The notes below the pieces were generated by a model that was not told the origin of the DNA, did not search any database, and saw only the letters and a list, made by a program, of their open reading frames with translations. Positions 25,569-34,591 of a stretch of DNA of 64,000 nucleotides are shown here, piece after piece; within the stretch, counting starts at the first letter, position 1, and each line of letters begins with the position of its first letter. Origin of the DNA: CAWDVB01 sp963824105. GTDB taxonomy: Bacteria; Actinomycetota; Actinomycetes; Propionibacteriales; Nocardioidaceae. The stretch spans positions 1 to 64,000 of the forward strand of contig CAWGNN010000008.1 of the NCBI GenBank assembly GCA_963824105.1, in the 5' to 3' direction. A program made the translations under genes and the position numbers.

Positions 25569-27022
25569 AGCTGAGGCACCGGCTCACCACGCTGACCGCT
25601 CGCCTCGTGCTCACGGCGGTCGGTCTCGTCATTCTGGCCGGGCTCTTGGTGGCTACCGCGACGACGATCGGGTTACGGTCCTACCTCTTCTCCCAGCTGG
25701 ACCACGGAGTCCAGGACACGATGGCCCGGGCGATGGCCGCTCCCCGGGCCTACCTCGACCCGAACAGCCAGCCCTCCGGGTCGCTGGACCCCGACGAGGG
25801 TCCGCGAGGGCAGGGGGCCGGGACCCTGGCCGCGGCCACGGACGGCACGCAATCGCTCGGGTACGTGCTCACCGCCGACGGTGGCTTCAAGCTCCTCGGC
25901 TCCAGCCAGCTGTCCATGCTGACCACCCTCCCGCACGACGGGTCCATCCACACCGTCCGGCTGCCCTCGCTGGGCACCTATCGGGTCGAGACGCAGGCCA
26001 TCGGGTCCAACGGGCTCGTGCTGATCAGCGGCCTTCCGACGGTCAGCGCGGACCAGACCGTACGGCGGATCGTCGGCCTGGAGCTGGGCCTGACCCTGGT
26101 CGGCGTCGCGGTTGCCGCGATCGTCGGCACGATCCTCGTCCGCAAGCAGCTCAGGCCGTTGCAGCGGGTCGCCGCCACGGCCCACGAGGTGAGCGAGCTC
26201 CAGCTCGGATCCGGAGGGACCGACATCGCGGTCCGGGTGCCCGAAGAGCTCACCAACCCGCTCACCGAGGTGGGCCAGGTCGGCGAGGCCCTGAACCGGA
26301 TGATCGACCACGTCGAGGCCTCGCTGGCCGTGCGCCAGCGCAGTGAGCAGCAGGTCCGCAACTTCGTCGCCGATGCCAGCCATGAGCTCCGCACGCCTCT
26401 GGCCACGATCCAGGGGTACGCCGAGCTGGCCCGGCGCAAGGGTGACCAGCAGATGCTCACCGAGGCTCTCGGCAAGGTGGAGGTCGAAGCGCGGCGGATG
26501 TCGACTCTCGTCGAGGACCTCCTCCTACTGGCGCGGCTCGACTCGGGTCGTCCGCTCGCCCAGCGCGAGGTCGATCTGACCCACCTGGTGCTCGATGCCG
26601 TCGAAGACGTTCGCGTGGTGGCCCCTGACCACCGATGGACGCTGGAGCTGCCCGACGAGCCGCTCACCCTGGTCGGTGACCCCGACCGGCTGCACCAGGT
26701 CATCAGCAACCTGCTGAGCAACGCTCGACGACACACGGCTCCGGGCACGTCTGTCTTGGTGTCGCTGTTCGCCGCTGACGACGGGGTCGTCCTCGAGGTC
26801 GCCGATGCCGGCCCGGGGATCGACGCGTCGGTCCGGGAACGGCTCTTCGAGAGGTTCGTCCGCGGAGACGGCTCCCGGTCACGGGAGTCGGGTGGAGTCG
26901 GCCTCGGGCTGGCGCTGGTCAAGGCGATCGTCGAGGCGCACGGCGGGACGATCGAGTCTCCGCCGACGGATCAGGGGGCGACGTTCATCGTGTGGTTGCC
27001 GCCGGGCGAGCCCTCCGAGTGA
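25565..27022 (+). CDS. HAMP-containing sensor histidine kinase
   Basis: A 485-residue membrane kinase with an N-terminal helix (about 14-36), an extracellular sensor region of about 125 residues, a second helix (about 165-190), a HAMP linker, and the HisKA domain with phosphoacceptor His273 in DASHELRTPLATIQGY. The C-terminal HATPase has VISNLLSNARRHT, DAGPGID and GVGLGLALVKAI. The layout resembles TcrY/PrrB-type actinobacterial kinases. The stimulus is unknown. GTG start overlapping the regulator gene. Confidence 0.93.
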   Translation: MKLRHRLTTLTARLVLTAVGLVILAGLLVATATTIGLRSYLFSQLDHGVQDTMARAMAAPRAYLDPNSQPSGSLDPDEGPRGQGAGTLAAATDGTQSLGYVLTADGGFKLLGSSQLSMLTTLPHDGSIHTVRLPSLGTYRVETQAIGSNGLVLISGLPTVSADQTVRRIVGLELGLTLVGVAVAAIVGTILVRKQLRPLQRVAATAHEVSELQLGSGGTDIAVRVPEELTNPLTEVGQVGEALNRMIDHVEASLAVRQRSEQQVRNFVADASHELRTPLATIQGYAELARRKGDQQMLTEALGKVEVEARRMSTLVEDLLLLARLDSGRPLAQREVDLTHLVLDAVEDVRVVAPDHRWTLELPDEPLTLVGDPDRLHQVISNLLSNARRHTAPGTSVLVSLFAADDGVVLEVADAGPGIDASVRERLFERFVRGDGSRSRESGGVGLGLALVKAIVEAHGGTIESPPTDQGATFIVWLPPGEPSE

Positions 27023-27178
27023 CCGTGACTTATTGACGGTGCCCTCCGCGGTGCCGACCGGCCGAGGCGCGCGTAGGACCGAGTCGATACCCTCGGGCTA
27101 GCCGGGTCTCGGCCGGCAGCGGCGTCCACCGTTCTCGGCGCCGTCGGGGCTGCAACACGTCCATGATCGGGGTTCGCC

Positions 27179-29357
27179 ATGTACAGGCTGTCGGGGGCGA
27201 TCGCGCGCTACGCCTGGCTCTTCGTCCTCATTGGGGGTCGTTGCGGTCGCGGGGTCGGCCTTCTACGGCAGCAACGTGTTCGGCTCTTTGGCCAACGGGG
27301 GTTTCGAGGACCACGCCACCGAGTCCTCCCGTGAGCTCGCGCTGGAGCAGCAGACCTTCGGCAACCTGGGGGCCGGCGTCATCGCGATCTACTCCAGCAG
27401 CACGCTGCAGGCGACTGACCCGACCTTTGAAACTGCCGTGCGCTCCTCGCTCGCCGGCATCCCCCAGGACTCGATCAGCTCGCTGACGACCTACTACGAC
27501 TCCCACAATCCCTCGCTGCTCAGCAACGACGGGCACGCCACGGACGTGATCATCTCCCTTGCCGGTGACGGGCAGAACGCCAAGATGGCCGCCTGGCGGC
27601 AGGTCCGGGATGCGTTGTCCTCTGACACGCTGACCCTCCACCTGGCCGGCGCCTACCCGGTGTACGCCGACGTCAGCCAAATCACCGAGCAGGACCTGAA
27701 GCGAGCCGAGTTGGTGTCGGCGCCGCTCGTCGTCCTGCTGTCGCTGCTCATCTTCGGCAGTGTGGTCGCCTCCTTCATGCCGGTCATGGTGGGGTTGTCG
27801 ACCGTCGCCGGATCTCTTGCCGTGCTCAAGGTGATCACCTCGTTCACCGACATCTCGGTCTTCGCGGTAAACGCGATCACGTTGATCGGCATGGGCATGG
27901 CCATCGACTATGCCTTGTTCATCATCACCCGCTATCGGGAGGAGCTGGGGCGTCTGCCGGCTGACGACCCCTCGGCGCCGTCGATCGCGATCCGCGTCAC
28001 CATGTCGACCGCGGGCCGGACCGTTCTCTTCTCCGGGTTGACGGTCGCGGCATCGATGTCGTCGTTGCTCGTCTTCCCACAGAACTTCCTGCGCTCCTTG
28101 GGGTTCGGCGCGATCTCAGCGGTCCTGCTGGCGATGATCGTCTCCCTCACGCTTCTCCCGGCGACGTTGCGCCTGCTCGGTCGCCGCATCGACCTGGGCC
28201 GGATGCCGTGGCGGCGCCACCGCCCCGTGGTGACAGACACCGACCACGGCGCCTGGGCGAGGCTCGCGCACTTCGTCATGGGACGGCCAGTCCTGGTCCT
28301 TGTGGGTGTCTCCGCGGTCCTGCTGGCCATCGCATCGCCGTTCCTGGGTGTCCGCTGGGGGGGCGTGGACTACCGGGTGCTGCCGCAGAGCGCCCCCTCC
28401 TACGTCGCGACGGAGATGCTCAACTCCGATTTCGGCCCCGAGGCGTCCACTGCGAACGTCATGGTGACCGGCGGCGATCAGCAGGCCGTCTCCGGGTACG
28501 CCGCCGCGCTCGGGAAGGTGAGCGGTGTTACCGGGGTGGCCCCGATGGCCAGCGCCGGAGACCACACGCTGCTTCGGGTCGCCTGGGACGGCAACTCGCA
28601 GTCCGAGCAGTCCCAGCAGCTGCTCCAGGATCTGCGGGCGGTCCCACCTCCCACCGGAGTGGAGTCGCTCGTGGGTGGCCAGACCGCAGCCACGGTGGAC
28701 TTGATCGCGTCGATCGCCGGCCACCTGCCCTGGATGGCGCTGATCGTCATCTCGGTGATGTTCGTCCTGCTCTTCCTGGCGTTCGGGTCGGTCCTCCTGC
28801 CGGTCAAGGCCGTGATCATGAACGGCCTGTCCATCTCGGCGTCGTTCGGGGTGGTGACATGGATCTTCGCCGACGGGCACCTCAGCAGCCTGCTCGGGTT
28901 CGTCTCCGAGGGGTATCTCGACGTGACCCAGCCGGTGTTCATGCTCGCGGTCCTCTTCGGGCTCTCCATGGACTACGAGCTCTTCCTCCTGTCGCGGATC
29001 CGGGAGCAGTGGGATCTCGTCGGAGACAACACGACCGCGGTCGCGGTCGGGTTGCAGAAGACCGGCCGGATCATCACCAGCGCCGCTCTGCTGCTGGCGG
29101 TCGTGATCGGTGCCTTCGGATTCAGCGGCATCGTGATCATGAAGATGATCGGCGTCGGCATGTTGGTAGCGCTGCTCGTCGATGCGACGGTCGTGCGAGC
29201 CCTGCTGGTCCCGGCGGCGATGAAGCTCCTCGGCCGGCTCAACTGGTGGGCCCCGGGACCGATGCGCCGGTGGTGGGAGAGACACGGACTGCCCGAGCAC
29301 GGACATCGGGCGCGTGGTGGGCGGCATCGTGCGGAGGTCGGCGCGAGCGGTCGATGA
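27179..29357 (+). CDS. MmpL-family (RND) transporter, N-terminal frameshift
   Basis: Residues up to ALFIITRYREELGRLP and a second half with a parallel motif (YELFLLSRIREQWD) give the 12-helix MmpL layout of two membrane domains, each preceded by a large extracellular loop. The natural start is the ATG at 27179, giving MYRLSGAIARYAWLFVLIG, the first membrane helix. This frame breaks at a run of five Gs (27233-27237): the rest of the protein (708 codons) is in another frame, and removing one G joins them perfectly. Without the repair, translation would have to begin at a TTG (27231) inside helix 1. Either a sequencing error, a recent mutation or slippage. Confidence 0.8.
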
Positions 29358-29382
29358 GGCCGCGCGGTGGGACCATGTCGAG

Positions 29383-29976
29383 GTGAGGATCTTCGCCGCG
29401 ATCATCCCGCCGCCGCAGGTGGTCGAGTCGCTGGAGGAGTTCCTCTCCTCGCGTCAGGAGGCCGACCGGGACCTGCGGTGGACCCTGCCCGATCAATGGC
29501 ACGTCACGCTCGCCTTCAGCGCGCAGGCTCCCGAGCGCTCCGAGGACGATCTCCTGGAGCGACTTGCCCGCGCCGGTCGCCGGCGCCGTGCCTTCCGGAT
29601 GCGCTTGGGCGGAGTAGGGGCCTTCCCGCATGTGGCCCGGGGGAGGGTCCTCTACCTGGCTTCCGTCATCGAGAGCCCGTGGAACGGCGATGAGGAACTG
29701 CTGCGCCTGGCGACGGGGGCCAGAGCCGCGTTCGCCAAGGCGGGTTGCCCGGTTGAGGGCAGTAAGTTCACCCCGCACATCACGCTCGCCCGGCTGGGGC
29801 GGCCCAGCGATCTGACCCGGTGGGTACGGGTCGTCGACACCTTCGCCGGTGACTGGTTCACGGTCGAGGAGTTCGTCCTGCTCGAGTCGCACCTCGGCCA
29901 GGGGCCGCGGGGCAAGCCGCGCTATGAGGAGCGTGGCCGCTTCTCAATCGGTGGGCGGGCCGAAACCGACTCGTAA
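29383..29976 (+). CDS. thpR: RNA 2',3'-cyclic phosphodiesterase
   Basis: A 197-residue 2H-phosphoesterase. The two catalytic HxT motifs are HVTLAF (about residue 40) and HITLAR (about 133). The family hydrolyses 2',3'-cyclic phosphates on RNA. I start at the GTG at 29383, where the protein begins VRIFAAIIPP like its relatives; an upstream in-frame start at 29314 would extend into the transporter gene. It is 25 bases downstream of the MmpL gene. Confidence 0.88.
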   Translation: MRIFAAIIPPPQVVESLEEFLSSRQEADRDLRWTLPDQWHVTLAFSAQAPERSEDDLLERLARAGRRRRAFRMRLGGVGAFPHVARGRVLYLASVIESPWNGDEELLRLATGARAAFAKAGCPVEGSKFTPHITLARLGRPSDLTRWVRVVDTFAGDWFTVEEFVLLESHLGQGPRGKPRYEERGRFSIGGRAETDS

Positions 29977-30024
29977 CCCGACCTGGTTAGTGTCGAGTCC
30001 GCCGGTGTCGACGAGAGGACCGAT

Positions 30025-30672
30025 GTGCCATACCTGATGCGAATCGAGCTGCCCGATGTCCCGGGCTCCTTGGGGCGCGTCGCCGCGGCCATCGGTGAGG
30101 CAGGCGCCGACATCGAAGCCATCGAGATCGTCGAGCACCGGGCCGACGGGACCGCCGTCGACGACGTGCTCCTGGAGACCCCTCCGACGGTGATGCCGGA
30201 CTCGATCGTGTCGGCCTGTGCCGAGCTCGACGGAGTTCGGGTGCTGTGGATCTCCCGGTATGGCGCGGGCGGGAACCTCTTCCTTGATCTGGAAGCCGTC
30301 GAGACCATGACCGAAGAGCCCCTGGCCGCGCTCGACCGACTGATCGACCTGACGCCTCTCACGTTCCGAGCCGACTGGGCGGTCCGGCTTCGCATGACCG
30401 AGGAGCACGCGGTCGTGCTGCACCGTACGTCGGCCGCGCCCGACATGCACGCCGGCGTGGTGAGGTGGTTCCCCCTGGAGCGGGCGGCCCGGCTCACAGC
30501 CGACGAGGACTGGGACGGCTTCAACTCGATGGTGCTGGCAGCCGCACCGCTCGGCGTTCCGGAGGAGGCCGTCCTCCTGGGTCGCCGGGGCGGACCCGAG
30601 ATCCTCGACTCCGAGCTCGCCCGCCTGGGCCACCTCGCCGCCCTGGCCGTATCCATCGCCAGCCACCGCTGA
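30025..30672 (+). CDS. ACT-domain-containing protein
   Basis: A 215-residue protein with an N-terminal ACT domain (about 4-70, LPDVPGSLGRVAAAIGEAGADI) and a C-terminal region of about 130 residues found in actinobacterial relatives but of unknown activity. ACT domains usually bind small ligands such as amino acids. GTG start. The stop codon lies in the first unit of a tandem repeat. Confidence 0.85.
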   Translation: MPYLMRIELPDVPGSLGRVAAAIGEAGADIEAIEIVEHRADGTAVDDVLLETPPTVMPDSIVSACAELDGVRVLWISRYGAGGNLFLDLEAVETMTEEPLAALDRLIDLTPLTFRADWAVRLRMTEEHAVVLHRTSAAPDMHAGVVRWFPLERAARLTADEDWDGFNSMVLAAAPLGVPEEAVLLGRRGGPEILDSELARLGHLAALAVSIASHR

Positions 30673-30756
30673 CCCGTCGCATGCTGGTCGGCTGACCCGT
30701 CGCCTGTGGCTCGCTGACCCGTCGCCTGTGGCTCGCTGACCCGTCGCGTGTGGCCC
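30668..30756 (+). repeat. Four tandem copies of a 22-23-bp repeat spanning a stop codon
   Basis: Units beginning GCTGACCCGTCGC start at 30668, 30691, 30713 and 30735 (periods 23, 22 and 22). The first unit contains the TGA that ends the ACT-domain gene, and the last ends about 20 bases before the menB start. Units 2 and 3 are identical over 22 bases. The array probably arose by slippage and may vary between strains. Confidence 0.85.
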
Positions 30757-30777
30757 CAACGGCGATAGCGTGGCCGC

Positions 30778-31692
30778 GTGACCGACGCATTCGTCTCCGA
30801 GACCTTCGATCCGACCGCTTGGCGTGCGGTGTCCGGCTTCGACGACCTGACCGACCTGACCTACCACCGTGCGGTCGCGCACGGGACGGTTCGGATCGCG
30901 TTCAGCCGCCCCGAGGTGCGCAACGCCTTTCGCCCGCACACCGTCGACGAGCTGCTCCGGGTGCTCGAGCATGCCCGGACCACGCCGGATGTCGGCTGTG
31001 TCCTGCTCACCGGGAACGGGCCTTCGCCGAAGGACGGGGGGTGGGCGTTCTGCTCCGGTGGTGACCAGCGGATCCGCGGGCGCGCGGGCTACCAGTACGC
31101 CGAGGGAGAAGAGGCCGACTCGGTCGACAAGGCGCGGCTGGCGAGGCTGCACATCCTGGAGTGCCAGCGGCTGATCCGTTTCATGCCCAAGGTGGTCATC
31201 GCCGTGGTGAACGGCTGGGCGGCCGGCGGCGGTCACAGTCTCCACGTCGTCGCGGACCTCACCCTGGCCTCCCGCGAGCACGGGCGCTTCAAGCAGACCG
31301 ATGCCGACGTGGGCTCCTTCGACGGTGGCTTCGGCTCGGCGTACCTCGCCCGGCAGGTGGGCCAGAAGTTCGCCCGGGAGATCTTCTTCCTCGGCGACAC
31401 CTACACCGCCGAGGATGCCCACCGGATGGGCATGGTGAACAAGGTCGTCGACCACGCCGATCTGGAGGCCGAAGCCCTGGAGTGGGGCCGGAAGATCAAC
31501 GGCAAGTCACCGACGGCGCAGCGCATGTTGAAGTACGCCTTCAACCTGATCGATGACGGCCTGGTCGGCCAGCAACTCTTCGCCGGCGAGACCACCCGGC
31601 TGGCCTACATGACCGACGAGGCGGTCGAAGGCAGGGATGCATTCCTGGAGAAGCGCGACCCGGACTGGTCCGAGTTCCCCTGGTACTACTGA
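30778..31692 (+). CDS. menB: 1,4-dihydroxy-2-naphthoyl-CoA synthase
   Basis: A 304-residue crotonase-superfamily enzyme with the MenB pattern: FSRPEVRNAFRPHTVDEL, the CSGGDQRIRG oxyanion segment (about 92-101), NGWAAGGGHSLH (about 144-155), GSFDGGFGS and the C-terminal FLEKRDPDWSEFPWYY. It cyclises o-succinylbenzoyl-CoA in menaquinone synthesis. GTG start. It stands alone here, followed by a strong terminator. Confidence 0.95.
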   Translation: MTDAFVSETFDPTAWRAVSGFDDLTDLTYHRAVAHGTVRIAFSRPEVRNAFRPHTVDELLRVLEHARTTPDVGCVLLTGNGPSPKDGGWAFCSGGDQRIRGRAGYQYAEGEEADSVDKARLARLHILECQRLIRFMPKVVIAVVNGWAAGGGHSLHVVADLTLASREHGRFKQTDADVGSFDGGFGSAYLARQVGQKFAREIFFLGDTYTAEDAHRMGMVNKVVDHADLEAEALEWGRKINGKSPTAQRMLKYAFNLIDDGLVGQQLFAGETTRLAYMTDEAVEGRDAFLEKRDPDWSEFPWYY

Positions 31693-31711
31693 GCAGGCGA
31701 GCAGCAAAGAT

Positions 31712-31744
31712 TGAGGGCTCCGGACCGATGGTCCGGAGCCCTCA
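31712..31744 (+). terminator. Terminator after menB
   Basis: A perfect 15-bp stem (TGAGGGCTCCGGACC and complement) with a 3-nt loop starts 20 bases after the menB stop. It also lies just beyond the end of the converging pseudogene, so it may act in both directions. Confidence 0.85.
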
Positions 31745-31758
31745 GATCGTCCAGGCGC

Positions 31759-32755
31759 TCAGTAACTCAGGGAGCAGTAGCCGCCCGAGGCGTTGACCCA
31801 GTTCTGCTGGATCAGATACTGGTCTCCCGCCGAGCGTCATGTTGTACGACGAGCCGTTGGCAGCGCGGAAGTCGTCGAACCGAAGGTCCAGGCGCACTTG
31901 TCGGCGTTCTCGTAGCCGCGGCGGTCGTACCAGGCGTTGAGCTGCGGGTCGCTAACCGCCTCGACCAACTCGTGCGCGATCACGCTGGCCATCGCGTCCG
32001 CCGGCGCATCACCGTTGGGGGAGGTGGTCTGTCCGCGCAGGCGCTCATGCCCGCTGACGGGTCCCCGACGAACGAGTACTTGATGGGCGCGCCGCTGATG
32101 GTCCCGTAGGTGTGCCAGCCGCAGTACTTGGTCAGGAAGCCGCTCGTCTCGGTGACGTCGCCGGAGGTCAGGACGAAGTAGACGCCGTTGGTGTCGATGG
32201 GGAGTGGACCCGCCGAGATGGCGTCGGAGACGATCGCTCTGGATGTCCGCGTCAGAGAGGCTCGTTCCGTGGGTGTAGCCGACAGTGGTCTGACCCGCCG
32301 AAGTGCACACTATTGGCGACGTGGTTGCCAGTGCTGCCATCGAAGTACGTGGTCTGGATGTTGTAGTCAGGGGGACCCACCGATGGCGCCGGCAAGCGTC
32401 TCCAAGATGCTGCGGGCCGGGTCATTCGAGGACCAGCCTCCATACCAGATGTAGTAGGCGTTGGTGGTGTTCAAGAGCACCGGTCCACCGTGGTAGTTGA
32501 TCCCGTTGTTGGTGGGCGTATGGCCGCCACCACCCCACCCTTGCCGCCCCCGTGGCTGCCGCCCTTGGCGCCGCCCTTGACGGGCGTGATGTGCTTGGCG
32601 ATCGCGTGGGCTGAAGTCAGGTTCCCGCCGCCCTTGGCTTCGGCGCTCGAGGCGAAGAGGCCGACCAGCCAACCTGCGGTGAGCAGGGTCATCAGGATGG
32701 CACTGGGCCGCAGCAGTCGGCTGCGAAGTCTCGAACGAGTGGTCGGGTTTGTCAT
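31759..32755 (-). pseudogene. Exordium (EXO/PHI-1)-like secreted protein, broken by about seven frameshifts
   Basis: Read across frames, this encodes one secreted protein: a signal peptide (to about residue 40, ending SSAEAKG), a Gly/Lys-rich linker, then INYHGGPVLL, YYIWYGGW, YNIQTTYFDG, GVYFVLTSGDV, GFLTKYCGWH, SPNGDAPADAM, IAHELVEAVSDPQLNAWYD, YENADKC, YLIQQNWVNASGGYCSLSY and a stop at 31759. This order matches the plant/microbial exordium family. Frame changes occur near 32535, 32380, 32290, 32245, 32030, 31870 and 31810, several in G or C runs, yet I see no premature stops within the correctly framed segments. GAGGAG precedes the ATG at 32755. Either recent decay or a cluster of sequencing indels. 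Confidence 0.75.
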
Positions 32756-32943
32756 GACAAGCTCCTCGCAACGCGCCAGTGTCGACCAATCGAGAGTAGG
32801 GGCTTAGGTGACCCTTGCCAACACCAATGATCGTCAACAGGGCGGATGTACGGATCTTTTTACCTTCAACCGTCCTGGCTCACCACATCGGAGACTTCCG
32901 CCCCGCCCTCATCATGGTGCGTCCAGGACTGCCGTCATTGGGT

Positions 32944-33963
32944 CTATGGGTTGAGCGCGTTCGGGGCGACCACGGTCGTGATGGCCGCCGCGTGCTCGCC
33001 CGTCGCTCGAAGCCGAACGAAGTAGCGGACCCGATGAGCCCTCAGCGTGATCGAGAGTTGGGCCTGGCCGTTGGCGTCCAGCGTGACCTCCGCGATGACT
33101 CCGTCAGCCTTGGTCCGCACGACCACCGACTCTCCTGCCCACAGCGAGTTGGCTGAGATCTCGAGAGTGCGAGAGGAGTACTGCGCCGCGAGAGCCGGAA
33201 CGACGGCGACACGGACCGCGGTGCTGTGGGCGCCTTTGGCCACCAGGCGGAAGCGGGCGTCCTGCGCGAGGGCCGGGCTGGTGAACCTGACCAGCCCGTC
33301 GGCGTTGGTGCGCTTGTGCGCGATCACTTGTGGGTGAGCGTCGCCGGCGGTCCTCATGGTCAGGGCGACCCGTCTGCCCGAGAGGGTAGCGCCGGAGGCG
33401 TCGGTCACCCGGCCCGCAACGACGATCGTCTGTCCCTCGTCGACCTTCTTGGCGGAGGCTCTGATGCCGACGGCTGCCACCGGTGTCGGAGTCGTGGTCG
33501 GTGAGGTGGTGGGGCTGGTGCTCGGGGACGACGACTTGGTGGGACTGCCGGTTGGCCCCGAGGTGGGTGACGTCTTCGGGGGTGGGGAGGTGGTGGCGCT
33601 GGGGCTCTTCGTCGGTCGGCTGGGGGTGGGGGAGGTCGATGACGGTCCGACAGCGACATGACTGGTGGCCGGGGGCGGAACTCGGTCCGGGACACCTAGC
33701 AGGAAGAACGTGCGGTGGGCGAACTGCTGGACCGTTGCTGGCAGGTTCCCGGTGTACGCGGCGGCGACTCCGCCGGTCAGGCCGACGGCGAGGACGGCCG
33801 AGGCTCCACCGAGGCCGATCCGCCGGACCAGTGTGCCGCGGCGGCGATTGGCGGCCCGGAACGCGCCAAGCACCTTGGTCTCGTCGGCCAGCTCCTCGGC
33901 CGAGCCGGGAGCGCGCAGCGCCCGGAGCAGCTCTGAGTCCTCGAACTCATCCGGCTCGCTCAT
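32944..33963 (-). CDS. Membrane-anchored anti-sigma-like protein with Ig-like extracellular domains
   Basis: A 339-residue protein: a cytoplasmic N-terminal region (about 1-45, SELLRALRAPGSAEELADE), one membrane helix (about 48-70), a Ser/Thr/Pro-rich linker (about 100-165) and two predicted Ig/Big-like beta domains to the C terminus (VDEGQTIVVAGRVTDASGAT, then the AGESVVVRTK region). Its start overlaps the end of the ECF sigma gene by 17 bases, the usual arrangement of a sigma and its membrane anti-sigma, but no zinc-binding anti-sigma motif is visible, so that function is inferred from position. Confidence 0.75.
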   Translation of the reverse strand: MSEPDEFEDSELLRALRAPGSAEELADETKVLGAFRAANRRRGTLVRRIGLGGASAVLAVGLTGGVAAAYTGNLPATVQQFAHRTFFLLGVPDRVPPPATSHVAVGPSSTSPTPSRPTKSPSATTSPPPKTSPTSGPTGSPTKSSSPSTSPTTSPTTTPTPVAAVGIRASAKKVDEGQTIVVAGRVTDASGATLSGRRVALTMRTAGDAHPQVIAHKRTNADGLVRFTSPALAQDARFRLVAKGAHSTAVRVAVVPALAAQYSSRTLEISANSLWAGESVVVRTKADGVIAEVTLDANGQAQLSITLRAHRVRYFVRLRATGEHAAAITTVVAPNALNP

Positions 33964-34432
33964 CAGTCACCTCCATTCGTTGTGCCAGCGCCTTCAAGGC
34001 GCGATGTACGGCGGTGCGTACTGTTCCCGGTTCCTTGCCGACGATCTGTGCCACGTCCGCGACCTCCAGGCCGCCGACGACCCGCAGCATCACCAGCTCC
34101 GCCTGCTGCGGTGGTAGCTGCGCGACCAGAGCCAGGGCCTCGCCGGTCGAGATGTTGTCCAGCGCTGCGGTCTCGGCGCTCGGCGCGGAGTCCGAGACTT
34201 CCGGCTCCGCCACCGGGACCGCGGGACGCGCCTGCTTCCGTCGCCCCGCGTCGACGGCCCGGTTGCGGGCCATCGTGAACAGCCAGGCTCGGAACTCGGG
34301 GAGCTCTCCCTGGAAGCCGGGCAGGTCTCGCACCACCTGGAGCCAGGTCTCGCTCGCGATGTCGTCGGGGGACTCCTCGCCGCGGACCTGCAGGTAGCGC
34401 AGCAGTGGGGGCTGCAGCGTCCGCCACAGCAC
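33947..34432 (-). CDS. ECF RNA polymerase sigma factor (start uncertain)
   Basis: At least 161 residues with sigma-70 region 2 (LLRYLQVRGEESPDDIASETWLQV, starting near residue 10) and region 4 (about 97-150, LPPQQAELVMLRVVGGLEVADVAQIVG). The GTG at 34432 is the only canonical in-frame start, but it leaves almost nothing before region 2. The frame stays open upstream with a plausible N terminus (SNDSHTARRSGELTP...) to an ATC at 34546-34544, eight bases after GAGAGGA. The true start may be that non-ATG codon, or a mutated or misread ATG. It lies between the secreted Ig-like gene and the membrane partner, all in one direction. Confidence 0.88.
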   Translation of the reverse strand: MLWRTLQPPLLRYLQVRGEESPDDIASETWLQVVRDLPGFQGELPEFRAWLFTMARNRAVDAGRRKQARPAVPVAEPEVSDSAPSAETAALDNISTGEALALVAQLPPQQAELVMLRVVGGLEVADVAQIVGKEPGTVRTAVHRALKALAQRMEVTDERAG

Positions 34433-34492
34433 GAGGAACCCGTGCTCGTCCCCGGCACACGCGGTGCGCAGCGCCGAGGACAGCGCGTCGTC

Positions 34493-34518
34493 GGTCCGGG
34501 GGGTCAGTTCCCCGGACC
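34493..34518. repeat. Inverted repeat in the sigma-factor 5' region
   Basis: GGTCCGGGG and CCCCGGACC form a perfect 9-bp stem with an 8-nt loop. It lies between the two possible starts of the ECF sigma gene: coding DNA if translation begins at the ATC, or a leader hairpin if it begins at the GTG. Confidence 0.5.
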
Positions 34519-34591
34519 GACGCGCGGTGTGGCTGTCGTTGCTGATCGGCGCAGTCCTCTCGTGACGAGGGATCGAGCGGTCGCGGCTGGG

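Noticed and set aside
27163..27486. Separate small gene starting at the ATG at 27163
   Set aside because: Its product is low-complexity Ser/Arg/Pro; the neighbouring frames reconstruct the MmpL transporter N terminus.
30660..30760. CRISPR array
   Set aside because: The short repeats are directly adjacent with no unique spacers and no cas genes are present; it is a simple tandem repeat.
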